A stretch of 55,155 nucleotides of DNA from Stemphylium vesicarium. Lineage: Eukaryota; Ascomycota; Dothideomycetes; Pleosporales; Pleosporaceae. A program made the translations under genes and the position numbers. Below, piece by piece: positions 1-11,730 of this stretch (positions are counted from its first letter, which is position 1; each line of letters opens with the position of its first letter). The stretch is taken from positions 1 through 55,155 of the forward strand of contig QXCR01000175.1 in assembly GCA_004380135.1 (NCBI GenBank). The letters are read 5' to 3'. The notes under the pieces were generated by a model. The model worked only from the letters and a program-made list of their open reading frames with translations, was not told the DNA's origin and searched no databases.

Positions 1-1034
1 AGGGATGATATCTCCTTTGTGGGTATTGGGAAGTGAAAGGTATATTGTTGTCGTACATACCAAAAATGAGTTTTTGGGCTATCAAATCTGCTGAAGTGAT
101 GAGGTGAAGAGATAAGATGAAGAGGTGGGATGAGGGGGATCAGCGTGACGCCAATGTCAGAAAAGAAAAACAGCTATTTTGAATTTACAAAAATATCTAC
201 GCATGCATTATGAAATGTCATCATTGTCTTTGCCCATGGCTTTAATTGATGGGGTTATTTTAAAAAAATGATTTGCTCACTCACAGCCCAACGAGTCGTG
301 ACGCTGTACTCTCTCTGTCCTATAAAATGCCAGAAAAAAAGAGACGCAAAAGACCCTCGGATGGGCTGTTGTAGGTTTATATCGGGATCGGGCCTTGATG
401 TAAGGAAATGTGGTTCTAGTCGCTAGTGGTAGTAGGGGGGTGTCTTGTACAATGGTTCATGTTGTACAGGTACGAGGGAGGGGACGGATGCATGAGGATG
501 TACGAAAGAAAAGTATTGGGGCCGATGAAGGGGCGTCTTGGCGGAGGGAGTTGTAAAGTTGTGGCTTTGGGCATGGACACGCTGGGTGTTGTAGCAGTGT
601 AGATGGTGTAGGCGGATAACGCAGCATCTGAGATAGTAGTTAAGGAACCTGTGTATCCACGTCACGAGCACACTAGAAGAAAAAAAGAACAAAATAGGTA
701 CAAAGAAAAGAAAGAAAGGAGAGGGTGGACACATGACGTAGAATCATCTTCATGTCTTTAGCTTGAGAATACGTAGCGATACTACTACGAATGTGTGCCA
801 TTATCCAGGTCCAGTCGCGTCATGGTCATGCTGTCAAACAAGCGACACCACTTACTCATCTTGACCCCCTGATAAGAGAGGGTTCAGAGGTACAGTGCAG
901 TGCACACAACACCACCTATGCTACCTACTGATGCATCAATCGCGCTGGTGCGCTTCAAGCCAAGCCATGATCTCAGCGAGTTGATCAGGTGATAGAAGCT
1001 CAGGCTGGACATGAGAAGCAGCAGTCGACGTCGC
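1..1034. other. Intergenic, 3' side of the PPP4R2-like gene
   Basis: I see no convincing gene. The stretch holds the likely 3' untranslated region of the minus-strand gene that stops at 1035. The largest open frame (423-734, minus, about 100 codons) is low-complexity, Phe/His/Pro-rich and has no recognisable domain, so I do not call it. A TATAAAA string occurs at 321-327 without a following plausible start. Confidence 0.6.
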
Positions 1035-2442
1035 CTAATCATCCGACTTCATCTCTACATCTTGCTTTTCAGCATCCTTCTCCTTTGCGTTGGCATCGTC
1101 TTTGGTCTCCCCAGCACCGTCATCCTGTGCACCCTCAGCCTCTTCAGTTTCGCCCTCCTTGGCCTTGGCTTCTGCGGCGGCGGTTGGATCAGGGCTCTTG
1201 TGATCCACGCTGGGTCTGCCAATAGCGCCTTCAATGTCGAGCTTGCCCTGCTTCTGTGGCCCCGTGTCTTCCATACCGATGACCTCGGGACCACGCGCAT
1301 GTGGTGCTTCTTCCTCGCCCTCGACCGTCTCCATGATGGTGCCTCCGCCTTCAGTCTCGCCAAACGTCGTCTTGGTCGGGCTGGTGGTCATGCTGTGCGG
1401 GTTGTTGAGTACGATGCCGGCTTCCTGTTCTTGGCGCAGGAGCTCGCCCTGGGTGACGGGGCCCGTGGACGGCAGGGTTTCCCCGTCTGGGTGTGATGAG
1501 GCAATCTGGGCTATGTTCGTGGGCGAGGCGGCCCGTTGGGCGTTGCTAGCTAGCATGCCTACGGTAACGGTTTCTATCCGACCTGCGCCATTTGGCCCGT
1601 CGACCATTTCCGTGCTCTCGGAAATCAACTCATTCTGCCCTCGGTTCTGCAGCCAGGGAATCGGGGTGAGCAGGGCGCCGCCTAGTGCCTCGTCGGAACC
1701 AAGCGGTGCTGGCTGGGGTGTGCTCGATGTTGCGCCATTGAGAAGGCCGCTTGCGGTGGGCAGAATAGCCTGGGGAAGTGGAAATATGGTGAGGGGTGAC
1801 GATACGGAGATGACACGGTCTAGCGCTCGTAGGTAGGGTGGGAGGAATCGGTAGCGTTTCTTGGGCTCGAGCACGAGTTCAGCTAGTCGCTGAATAGTGT
1901 GTGGAGGGTGTTTTGTAAAGTTCTTGGAGAGCGTAGTCCGTATTGACGAGTAGAATGTGTTGATCTCGGGCGGGATGCTCTGGGAGTCGTTTGGTGCAAC
2001 GAAGGAGGGCACGGGCGGTCGCGGAGGCGTCGCGGGCGGCGCATTCTCTTTGTCGGTGTTATGCGACTCTTGACTGGACAGGGCGTTTGAGGTATTGGGG
2101 CGCGAGGGCAGGTCCGTGGTGGCTGATGGGTGCGGGTATGGGTTTGGGTCTGTGGGTGGCTTGGGGAAGTCGGTGACGATCTGCGGAACGGGTTAGGAGA
2201 GCGGGTTGGTGTTTTCAAGAGGGGCATACCTCGTCTAGGCGGTCTAGTATGAATTGTAGTGTCCTGGGCCATTCGGCTCTGCAATTGCACGCGTTAGCAG
2301 CTGCAATGCGCCAACGACTGGCTGGAGGGGCACCTACGAGTCGAGCGAGCCATCGTCGACAGCATGCTGTAGGATGGATTCAACTACAGAATGATCAGCG
2401 TTTGCCGGCTTTCCAGCATCCTAGAAACTCACCGGACGTCAT
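1035..2442 (-). CDS. PSY4: PPP4R2-type regulatory subunit of protein phosphatase 4
   Basis: Predicted 416-residue regulatory subunit of the PP4 phosphatase, which in other eukaryotes acts in the nucleus in DNA-damage recovery and centrosome or spindle functions. Exons read 2442-2433, 2383-2338, 2278-2230 and 2180-1035; all three introns are GT..AG and the frame joins cleanly. The start is the ATG at 2442, followed at once by MTSVESILQHAVDDGSLDS. The family signature is the block IPPEINTFYSSI then TIQRLAEL and LRALDRVISVSS, which matches the PPP4R2 core (IPFTIQRLCEL in animals). The N-terminal helix LQFILDRLDEIV also fits. The C-terminal 200 residues are disordered, Glu/Asp-rich and end in DVEMKSDD, as usual in the family. 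It is transcribed away from the UPF0658 gene, with about 1.3 kb between the start codons. Family call is firm; the function is by homology. Confidence 0.85.
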
Positions 2443-3724
2443 GCCTACAGGCGGGGTGGATTCGGGATGCTGGCTGAAGGCGCGACGATACCGCTGCTTT
2501 CACGGCGGTTTGTCGGATATGTCGAAACACTTTCCCTGTTGGCTGCGCGTCCTCTGCAATATCGACGTCGGTCGCGTGATTGGTTGAAACAGCGCTCGAG
2601 GCCTGGCTTGTCTGTTGCGGCTGACGTGCAAAATGACGGCAGATTGGAAGCTCCACCAACGCGACCGGCGACTGCGCCACGCGATGCGATGAAGGCTGCT
2701 ATAATTAAGTGTGGCTGCCGAGACTTGGGCGGTGCAGTGGGGCGCAGTGCTGCATTGCCAAGGCCGTGTGTTCTTGTGGGAGGGTGCCGAGTGTGACAAG
2801 ACAGCTGAAAGGCAGGCCATGGGCGGCCCTTCTCTGCTCCCCTATGTGACCACCTTCTCCCTCTCCCTCTCCCCCACCCCCACTAAAAGCTCCATCCTCA
2901 TCGTATTCTCTTCTTTTCTTCTTCTCTTTCGAGAGAGAGATCGCATGCGCACGCGCAACCTGCCAGGAACTAGGCTCTAGCATCGCCGTAGCGTCCAGAC
3001 ACGGGGCAGTGAGCGGGTCCCACGGCGACGAGACCCCTTCAGCCTTCCCAGCTGTCGTCTCCACATGGGCCTGGGGGGCTTACCAGCGCTACTTTCGCAA
3101 CCACCCCATCTCCATCCGTCTTTTTCCCACCCAACGACTATTCTCTCCTTCTGCCGCTCGTTCATCGTCGCTGTCGTCTTCACCACTCGCACCTGACCCG
3201 CCCGCGCGCCCACACCCTCCCACCCTAGCCCGTCGCTTTTCGCTGTCTCGTGCTTCTTCCGTCTCTCCGCATAGCCAAGCCATCCCTAGTTTCAGCGACG
3301 CGCGCCCACGCAGAATCCCCCGATCAAAGCGACGACTCTGGTTTCAGCTTTCCTCCCAGTGACCACGCAGCGTCTCACCCATCCCGGCAGCCCTACAAAC
3401 TCACAACGACGACTCTTTATTCACGGATCGCAGCTTGTCTGCGCCGCTGAACCACTCCCTCCCCTCCAATCCTCTTAAATCCATACGCTTCAGCCGCCGC
3501 TCGCGGCTGCTCCCATAGCCAAAATTACTCACCACGAGGCTCGCCGATCCCTCCTCGGAGGCCAACCTCTAGATAGCAACTACGCTCCCTATCCAAATCA
3601 AAACTACCGACCGCAATATCCATCAGCAGGTGCTCCGCCCAACGTGGATTCCCAGCCTGGCGGCTACCATCATCGCGAGGGCTTCCCCACAACTCTTCCG
3701 CCGCCCGTTCGACGCCCACCCAGG
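2443..3724. promoter_or_regulatory. Divergent promoter region between the PPP4R2-like and UPF0658 genes
   Basis: About 1.3 kb between two divergent start codons. It contains long pyrimidine runs (about 2855-2935 and 3100-3250), common in fungal promoters. No separate gene is supported: open frames on both strands are short and of biased composition. The right part, from 3480, stays open in the frame of the UPF0658 gene but has no ATG (see that gene). Confidence 0.5.
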
Positions 3725-4840
3725 ATGTACATTCCAAACACGCGCTGGACCTGGGCTTTTATGCTCACGGCCATTGCCCAGGCCTTGATTGCCCTCGCCC
3801 TAGAGTCGTACGTCTTGAATGCGCCAGCCTCGTACGCCACCTGACTAACACCTTTGCAGATATGTCTTTGGTAAATTCCAGCATGAGATACACTTCGCCG
3901 CTGCAGGCGCCGGAGCCAACGAAACCCGCACTATTCCTACCTTCCTTGCTGTCTTCATGTTCGGCTACATCTACCAACTTTTCCTCGTATGGGACGCCCT
4001 GCGCTTGAAGAACACGATTCAAGTCATTGGTCTTGTTCTATACAACGTCGGCATTCTCGTCTACGCCGGTATCCAGTTCGACCAGATCAAGGACGCAGCC
4101 GACGATCTCAACGACAGCGCTTTCCTTACCCCGGAATTTTGGCTCGACGTCAAGCCCATGTTGATCGCCCTCCCCTGCTTGATGGCTTTCGCTACTCTCT
4201 TGTTTGCTTTTCAGGCCTGGAAGCTCTACGATGAGTTTGCCTGGACCATCTACAAGCGCATCAGTGCTGATACCCGCTTGAAGAAGCGCTATCTGACTTA
4301 CCAGGTACATAACATCAACAACCATCTCCAGCACCATGCTGACTCGTACAGATTTACATCGCCCTGCTGAAATTTGACTTTTTCTTCTTCCTGGCCTTTA
4401 CCGTCCAATTCCTGGTCGTCGTCAAAAACACAAAAGATGTCGAACAAGCCCTTACCGCCGTCGCCCTCATCATCACCTTCTTTCTTTTGTTCGCCGCCGC
4501 GTGGTGGGTCCGTCGCGAGTCTTTTGCTGGCATGATTGGCATCATAATCGTTTACTTCATTGCCATGGGCTACTTCCTGTTCAAGCTCATCCGAATGTAC
4601 GTTGCCGACGCCCTTCGCCAGGAGGACTACAAGCCAGCCCGCAAGTCTCTCACCGCCTTCGCCATCCTCACCATCCTGCTACTCATCTTCACCATCGTCA
4701 CCGCATGCCTGTGCACCCACAACTTCAACAAGGGTCTCAAGCCTCATGTCAACGACAAGATTGTGTCGAATGACAAGCCATACAGCACAGAAATGCCAGC
4801 ATTGAGCGGGCCAGCGCCGTCACGGATGGAGATTGATTAG
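3725..4840 (+). CDS. UPF0658 family Golgi membrane protein
   Basis: Polytopic membrane protein of 338 residues from the first ATG. Exons are 3725-3807, 3860-4304 and 4352-4840, with introns starting GTACGT and GTACAT and ending CAG. It begins MYIPNTRWTWAFMLT and has about seven to eight hydrophobic segments, including FLAVFMFGYIYQLFLVWDAL, the LKFDFFFFLAFTVQFLVVV block, and two late helices at FAGMIGIIIVYFIAMGYFLF and LTAFAILTILLLIFTIV. This pattern matches the fungal UPF0658 family, whose fission-yeast member localises to the Golgi; its biochemical role is unknown. The reading frame stays open for about 82 codons upstream (from a TAA at 3477-3479) in a Pro/Tyr/Gln-rich style, but no ATG lies between 3067 and 3724, so the true N-terminus may be longer through an upstream exon. 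Family call fairly sure, start less so. Confidence 0.8.
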
Positions 4841-5580
4841 TCGCCTTTCAACATACCCATTTTACGCAAAACTTTACGACATGATTTCTTGGATACCCGC
4901 GTCTTGCGAGCATAGCTCTGATCATACCCGGATGAGATCAGCGGGCCTGGCGTTCTTTCATCTAGGGATACTTTGGGGCCATATGCGGCGAGATCAGGGC
5001 CAAAAGATGAGACTGGATGGAAACTGATGTCGTACTCCATGTACGAGGAGTTTATACCATAAACCGCGCGCTATTTTCTTTTCTTCTTACATTTTTTCCT
5101 TTTTTTACGACCCTATTGGTCATTTTTTGTAACTGGTTTGTCTGCTCATACTATACCCCACGATGAACAGACGAGAGAAAGCGCGGAATTGAATCGAGTC
5201 ATGAACCTTTGCTTATTGTTTTTATGAATTCTATTTTGAGAGAGTGACATGACATGTTCGCAATGTCGCCCTAACTGTATGAAGAAATTATTCACCATGG
5301 AGAAGTTCAAAGTGGGGATTCACAAAATCAGGGGGTCAAGCTAAGCTCCCCGACCGCCATGTGCGCGCGCCGCCCGGGCGTGGACCCTGCTGTTGGCACT
5401 AACGACATCATCGGTCCCGCAAGCTCACCAAACTTATCTGTTCGACTTTCTTTTTTCCACACACGCACAACGCAACAATCTCCACTCTTCTTGACTTTGC
5501 GGTGTGTCGCTTCTACATCTCTGTACTTGTTGCTCTGTTCAATTGACTTTGTCATTTCCATTGCCACATAATCCGCAACA
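4841..5580. other. Intergenic between UPF0658 and SYM1 genes
   Basis: Tandem (head-to-tail) spacing. The left part, with T-rich stretches near 5080-5110, is probably the 3' end of the upstream transcript; the C/T-rich part at 5430-5575 is probably the SYM1 leader. No other gene is seen. Confidence 0.55.
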
Positions 5581-5640
5581 ATGGCGTTCCGATGGTGAGT
5601 TTCGCGATGACGAATCGTCGGTGAAGAAGGAAAATCACAG

Positions 5641-5672
<32 letters not shown>

Positions 5673-6624
5673 TGGCTAACGGGGAAATGCGTGTGATTAT
5701 AGGTATCAGTCGAAGCTTAGGACAGCGCCGCTGTTAACGCAGAGTATCACGACCGCGGTACGCAACCATTTTGCATATTTTCGTATCCTCCCGTGGGTTG
5801 CACAACGGTGTTGCGCGACAGCACGCAAAAAAAGCGATGACGGCATAGCGATAAGCGATGTTGTGTCGAACGCCGCATACCCAGCGACATTTGCCAATTC
5901 GGATGGAACGCAATTCAGACAATGCACGGAACTGACATGTGTGTGTGGCTGATAGGTACTCTTCGCAACGGGCGACACAATGGCACAGCAGGGTGTAGAA
6001 AGGCGCGGGCTTGAGAAGCACGATCTGATGCGAACGGGACGCATGGCCGCCTACGGAGGATGTATGTCTTTCCCTTTCCTTCCCATCTCATCCCTTCTCT
6101 CCGCAAATCACTAACACACCCTCCTGCACGCAGGCATCTTCGGCCCCGCCGCAACAAAATGGTTCGACTTCCTCGTGCGCCGCGTGAACCTGCCCTCGAA
6201 AAACGGCACCATCCTCGCCCGCGTCGCCTGCGACCAATTCCTCTTCGCCCCCGTAAACATGACGCTGTTCCTGTCGTCCATGGCCTACATGGAGGGTAAC
6301 TCGCCCGTCCAGCGCCTCAAGGACGCGTTCGTGCCTGGGTACCAGAAGAACTTGATGGTGTGGCCTTGGGTCCAGTTTACAAACTTTAAATACGTGCCTG
6401 CGGAGATGAGGGTGCTGGTTGTAAATATCATTTCGCTTGGTAAGTTGGGTGAAGTTGGTGCTGTGGAGTTGTGGTTGTTGGGGGAGAATAAATTGACAAG
6501 GGCTAACGTTTAATGTTTTCTAGGTTGGAACTGCTACCTCAGCTTCCTCAACTCGGGCGGTGGTACCAAGCCTGCTCTTCCTGTTGGAGAGACCAAGGAA
6601 GGTGGTCAGTTGCCTCCTTCATAA
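5581..6624 (+). CDS. SYM1: Mpv17/PMP22 family protein, SYM1-like
   Basis: Inner mitochondrial membrane protein of 193 residues. In yeast SYM1 supports growth at high temperature on ethanol and forms a channel; animal MPV17 loss depletes mitochondrial DNA. Five exons: 5581-5594, 5703-5757, 5956-6061, 6134-6439 and 6524-6624. All introns are GT..AG and the total is exactly 194 codons. Family landmarks in order are WYQSKLRTAPLLTQSI at the N-terminus, LFATGDTMAQQ, a GPAATKWFDFL block, PVNMTLF, and the C-terminal signature VWPWVQFTNFKYVP followed by RVLVVN and GWNCYLSFLNS. Length matches the family. The first intron contains a (GA)n run at about 5640-5665. The first exon is only 14 bp, so it is easily missed by gene finders. 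Confidence 0.92.
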
Positions 6625-8330
6625 GTGGTGCGCGCTTTATCTTGTTCGTGTCGGTGGCATCCAGATCCGGTACACACAAGGTCTGGCATATGGCAAGGAA
6701 CGTGGCTTCTTTGCCGTTGAACCTTTTTCGTCGATTGCGGAAAGAAGCGGGTATGGAGAGCCGAGTTGGTAACATTGCGATAAAGCGTAATGATACCCAG
6801 AGGTTCGTTCATACGGCTAGCATCGTTTAGAGCGGTTTGTGTGGATCGCGGAAATTCCCATCTTATAGTCGGAAAATCTTATCCTGAATTTGCCTTTTTT
6901 TTTTCTTCTTCTTTTTTCTACAGCGTTGTCTACTTACTTGGCTACTTATGTTAGTCATGATCTCTCGTTTCTCTGCTGTAGAAATTGAAATAATAGTGAT
7001 GCTGCGTTGTTGTTGGACACAACCCTCATGTTCAAAAAAGCTATGATTTTACATCTAAAAGCGAGATACCGAGACACGGCGAAAATTCCTACGCCCACAA
7101 TTTTTACGCGGGGATAGCAGGAAAAGTTTAAAGGTAGATGTTTTGCGTGTCGCGCAAGTAATAGGGGTAAGTTTCAGTCTTATTGGAGTAGTGTGGTGGT
7201 GTTAGGTAGAATAGTAGGATAGAGTGCATGATGCGGGCGTCGCGAAAGAAAAGAACACAGGAACAAAGTAGATGTTTCGATACTACACAACGTTAGAAAG
7301 GGGGGAAATGTAGCATTTACATAACCCTCTTGAAAAGACTTAATATTACTCTTTTACTCCCCATCACTTATTTTGCGCGATCACGTTACAACTTGTACGA
7401 TACATACCATAACTATAACTATAAGTTTTAACTACAGACAGCGCAACGAGCCCCTTCTCACCTTAGTCGGCCTCACTTTTACATACACATACACACACAC
7501 GCGCACGCACGCACGCACGCACGTACGTACAACTTAGCAAGACTTCGAAGATGCGAATTCAGCAAAGCAAGATGCAAAAAGAGTATAGATTAATCACACA
7601 GTAGTTTGGACCTCTCCACTCAACCCATGATCCATCGTTCGACCGCAATGGAAAAAGAAAGGGCCGAGGAGAGGATAATGCAAAAAACAAAAGGCTAACA
7701 GAAGTAAAAAAAAAAGACGCCTGCTATGCAAAATGTGTAGAATAATTACCTTTAAGCAGTAGTAGTAGTAGTATTCATCGCCATAAAATGCTGCCGATGA
7801 ATGTTCGAAAGAAAGATGCGCAAGCAAGAAGAACCAAAGGAAAATAAATAAACAAGAAACAGCTAATAGAAAGTTGCCCACCCCGACCCCGCTCGCTTCC
7901 TGCCTATCGCGCATGTGAATAGCTTGAATGCTTGCAGAATATCCAGCGTACACATTTGAGAGAGAGGGAGAGAAAACAGGCAAGCGCAGAGAGGAAACCA
8001 AGAACCCAGAGAGAGAAGACCCGAAAAGCAAAAAACGAAGAAGACGAAATGGAGAAAAACCCCAAAAAAATGACCATGCGCCTTGTATACGCTCTAAAAC
8101 ACCAAATTTGTTCCCAAAACACAAGCCTTTCCCTGCACTTCTTCTTCTTCTTCTTCCTCTTACCATCTCCCCACACGCTGCCCAGCACGCGGTTGTAAAC
8201 TCAAACGTGCGCTCTCCTTCTCTCTCTCCCCTAGCAAAGAAAAGCAAGCAGGAAGAGAAATAAAAAAGAAAGAGAATCCAACTATTTTTTTGTACACACA
8301 AACACATCCGCGCTCATCTTAATCAAACGC
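6625..8330. other. Convergent intergenic region, SYM1 and kinase 3' ends
   Basis: 1.7 kb between two converging genes. It contains the SYM1 3' UTR, a simple repeat (7481-7530) and a purine/pyrimidine-skewed stretch up to the kinase stop. The longest frame (7594-8307, minus, 237 codons) is Phe/Leu/Ser-rich and arises from the skewed composition; I do not support it as a gene. Confidence 0.55.
7481..7530. repeat. Simple repeat, (CA)n then (GCAC)n
   Basis: A run of CA dinucleotides passes into GCAC tetranucleotide units and ends in ACGTACGTAC. It lies in the convergent 3' region and has no coding role. Confidence 0.9.
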
Positions 8331-11300
8331 TCAGCGGCTGCTAGTCCGCTGCTTGCCCATGCGCCTGAAGAAATCCATAACCTTCTTAGAGCTACCCGAG
8401 CTTCCCTTGTTGCCGCTACCTTGCTCGTCATAGGCATCGGCAAACCGCCTGCTCTTCTGAAGCACCCCCTTTCGCTGTTGCTGCTGCTGCTGTGGACTCA
8501 GCTCCTCGCCGCCCATGCCTGGAGGGTAAGGGTTCGATGGCGTTCTTTGGCTGAATTGCTGAGATTGCGACATGCGTGCTGCGGGAGCTGGAGGTTCGCT
8601 GGCCTCGGAATCGTCAGTGGCCTGGCGATAAGGACGGTTGCCTCCTTGTCCGGATGGATGGGCTTCTCGGGGGTTAGGAAACTTCTCGTCGAACTCTGGG
8701 GCTGAGTGGTTGTAGCCGTTGAAATGGGTCTGGTTTGGTGGTGCCGAGGATGGTCCGGCTGCGCTAGCGCTCAGTTGTGGGTTCCTTATCCTCGAGTTGC
8801 TGTCGTGTTGACCGTCGTAGAAACCGGGCATGTTACTTCCTTGGGTACTCTGACTAGGAGACCTGGATTCCCCACCACGGCCAAAGCCCATGCCAGGACG
8901 CGAGCTAGCTCGTGCACGAGCGTTGGAACCACGACGCTCATGAGACCCTTGTGCGGGTAGGCTTTCTCGGTTAGACGTAAAGGTTCTGGAGAGGGAGGAT
9001 GGAATGAGAGAGAAGCGACGCGAAGATTTGGGGTTCTCGCCAGAGTTTGCCGTGTTCTTCCTGGAGAAACCAAACGAGGTACGGCGGCTGGACTCGGTAC
9101 TCTGCCTGGGCGCTGTGGTTGCGCTGACGTTGTCGTTGGACATGGGCCCTGCCATGGAGGTAGGCGGGTACCTCTTTTCCTTCTTCTCTTCGGGGTAGCC
9201 GTAGGAGCCTTGAGAAGTGAGCGACTCCTTGGGGTCCTGAGTGTATGATGGCTGGCGACCGGAGAACATGGATGTCATGCGTCCAAGGGTTTCGGTCACG
9301 GTGTTCGAACGTCGGTGACCACCCTTTGCGCCCTGAGGGCCCAATTGTATCGATTGTACTCGTTGCGCGCTCGGTTGACCAATGTTTGGTGGCTCTGCAG
9401 CCTCGGAAGAATCCTGCTGTGTGTAAGGAGCGGAGATGGAGTATTGTTTGCCCTTGGGCTGTGAGAAGCGACCCTCAGCATTCGTCTGAGCAACAGTGGC
9501 CACAGAGGGTTGCCCGTACGAATTGCCTCGCGATGGCAATCTCGAAGTACCTAGAGCACCACTAGTAGAAGGACGAGTGGCCGTCGGGGGCGCATTGCCG
9601 AACGCCGTGTAGTCGGACACGGATCGTTGGGGCTCTTGTTTCCTGGACGAAGTGTAGACTGCGCCCGACGAACGTGCGGGCCGGGCACCTGTGGCCGATT
9701 GATAGCCATCTGTGGTTGGTACCTCGGCTTCCTTTCCCCGCGTCTTTGGCGTCGTTTCGGCAGGAGGTGAGACCTCGCCGCGTGCGGTTTGTGAGGATGG
9801 GGCAACATATTCGACTTGGACGGTTCTTCGCTTCGTATCGCGTGTGGCCTTGGGCTTCTCGGTAGCCTGGGTGATGGGTTCGCGTTTCGTCTGGAGTCCG
9901 CCGTGTGCAGATGAGGTGGCGGTATGTGGCTTTGCAGGTTCGCGGACGGAGGCGCTCCTTGCGAGCGCGGGTTGCGGCTCGAATGTGTCTTCTAGTGCAT
10001 AGTCAGAAGGTGGCTCATCCAAGATTGGGCGCGGAAGCTTACTCGAGTAGACCGACGCCTGTTGGGCCTCGGCAGCGTTGGTGTTGCTCGAGGTGATGAA
10101 ACCAACAACGTGCGCGTAGTCGGCCAACCAGCTGTGACGCGCAACCTCAAACAGGTCCGCTCGTTTGCGTGGATCGGGTACAAGGATGCGCTTGAGAAGA
10201 TCCCTGGCGTGGGGTGTGACATATTCGGGGAAGGTCAATGGCGTGGATACAATGTACTTGTAAAGGAGGTTAATGTTGTCACCCTCGGGATTCGCTGGAT
10301 CGTCGTCAAAGGGGAGGTACCCAGCCAGCATGGCGTACTGTTCAGTGTTAGTGCTTGCGCTTGTAGTGTCACAAGAATGAACATACCAGAATCACACCAC
10401 AACTCCAGACGTCTACCTTACGACCGGTGTAGAGAGAGTCGCTGACGACCAATTCTGGCGCAGCGTAGCAAGGGCTTCCGCAGCTGGTCTGCATGAGATC
10501 ACCCCGTCGTGCAGCGTCAGTGCCTTCCAAGCCCAGAGATCTTATGTAGTCCTTGTCGCCTAGTCTGTATTCGATCTCCTCGCTGAGCTCATCGTTGGGG
10601 TCGAATGTGTTTGCGAAACCGAAATCGGTGATGATGATGTTCTTGTTGCGGTCCAGCAACAGGTTCTCGAGCTTCAGATCTCTGTGCACGATACCCTTGC
10701 GATGTAGGTATCCGACACCCGAGATGAGCTGCGAGAACAGTTTCCGTGCGGGACCGTCCTTGAGGTAGCGATGGTTTAGGATGTAGTCAAATAATTCTCC
10801 GCCTGATGCATATTCTAGAATAATGCCAATGTGTCGCTCCGTCTCGACCATCTCGTGGAGACGTACGATGTTGGGGTGGTCTAAACCTCGCAGGATGTGG
10901 ATTTCACGATAAATCTTCTGCAGCCGGTTCGAGTTGCTCCCGAGTGTTTCCCGCCGTATCAGCTTGATGGCGACTTCGATTGGGCTATCTCGTTTCCAGC
11001 CCATCTTGACCTTGCCGAACTCACCCTCGCCGAGCGTCTGACCGAGGATGTAGTTACCAAACTTGGACCGCTTTGCGTTCTCGGACTTGGAGTGGTCCTG
11101 TCTGCTCTTGCCGCCGGCTCCACGGCCGCCATCGTCGACGCCCTCGCTGCCGACCAGACTGAGGCCTGTAATGGGAGTGAGGTCCGCGCCGGCTGTTACG
11201 TGGACACCGTCAGCTTGCCGTGCCTGTGCGCGGGCGATATCGTCCTGTGTGTCGGAGACGACTATGCGGTTGATGACGGCGCTCTCTTCACGTGGTAGGC

Positions 11301-11730
11301 TGGTGTTGACGGGCGGTTGGCCAACGGCGGTCGCTGACCGGCTGTGTGCGGGCTGCGCTCTGCTGGAGCCTCCTTGCTGGCGAGGACTGCCCTCCTTTGC
11401 GCGGCGACGTGACTGTGATGCCTCGTCGCGCACGCGGTCAGGCTGCTGTGACGAGGGTCCTGTGCCGCTGGAGGTGCGATGCGAAGAGGTCCTGGGCGGG
11501 GCGACGGGTCCGCCTTGGGTCATGGTGGTGGTGGTGGTGGTCGCGGTGTTGTTCATGGCGGGCGTGTTCAGCGTCGAGTTGTTCGTCTGGGGCATTGTAG
11601 GCGTGTTCGGGGACGCGCCATTACTGGAGCGTCGCGATGGGCGGCGAGCGTTGCCGGGCGATTGTGCTGCGGGCGATTGTTGTTGATAGTATTGCTGACC
11701 GTGCGGCGGTTGCGATGCCACGGCGGCCAT
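8331..11730 (-). CDS. kfsA: Kin4/KfsA-type serine/threonine protein kinase
   Basis: Predicted 1116-residue kinase in two exons, 11730-10387 and 10337-8331, split by a 49-bp GTATGT..CAG intron just after subdomain IX. Residues 1-220 are disordered (Gln, Ser, poly-Thr). The kinase domain runs from about 225 to 530: glycine loop GEGEFGKV (234-241), K256, HRD at 349-351, DFG at 369-371, APE at 424-426. The T-loop reads QTSCGSPCYAAPE after an unusually long DFG-APE interval. NYILGQTLGEGEFGKVKMGW and CGVILYAMLAGYLPFDDD place it with fungal Kin4-like kinases. Yeast Kin4 guards the spindle-position checkpoint and Aspergillus KfsA influences septation. A roughly 590-residue low-complexity tail follows, with a poly-Gln run near its end, finishing MGKQRTSSR. 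Kinase activity looks intact. The Kin4 assignment rests on remembered family features. Confidence 0.85.

Noticed and set aside
423..734. 103-codon minus-strand frame
   Set aside because: Low-complexity Phe/His/Pro content in a 3' intergenic region; no family resemblance.
1234..1836. 200-codon plus-strand frame opposite the PPP4R2-like gene
   Set aside because: Antisense shadow of a GC-rich disordered coding region.
7594..8307. 237-codon minus-strand frame next to the kinase 3' end
   Set aside because: Phe/Leu/Ser-rich translation of a skewed untranslated region; no domain, no splice or start support; parallel frames on the other strand are equally open.
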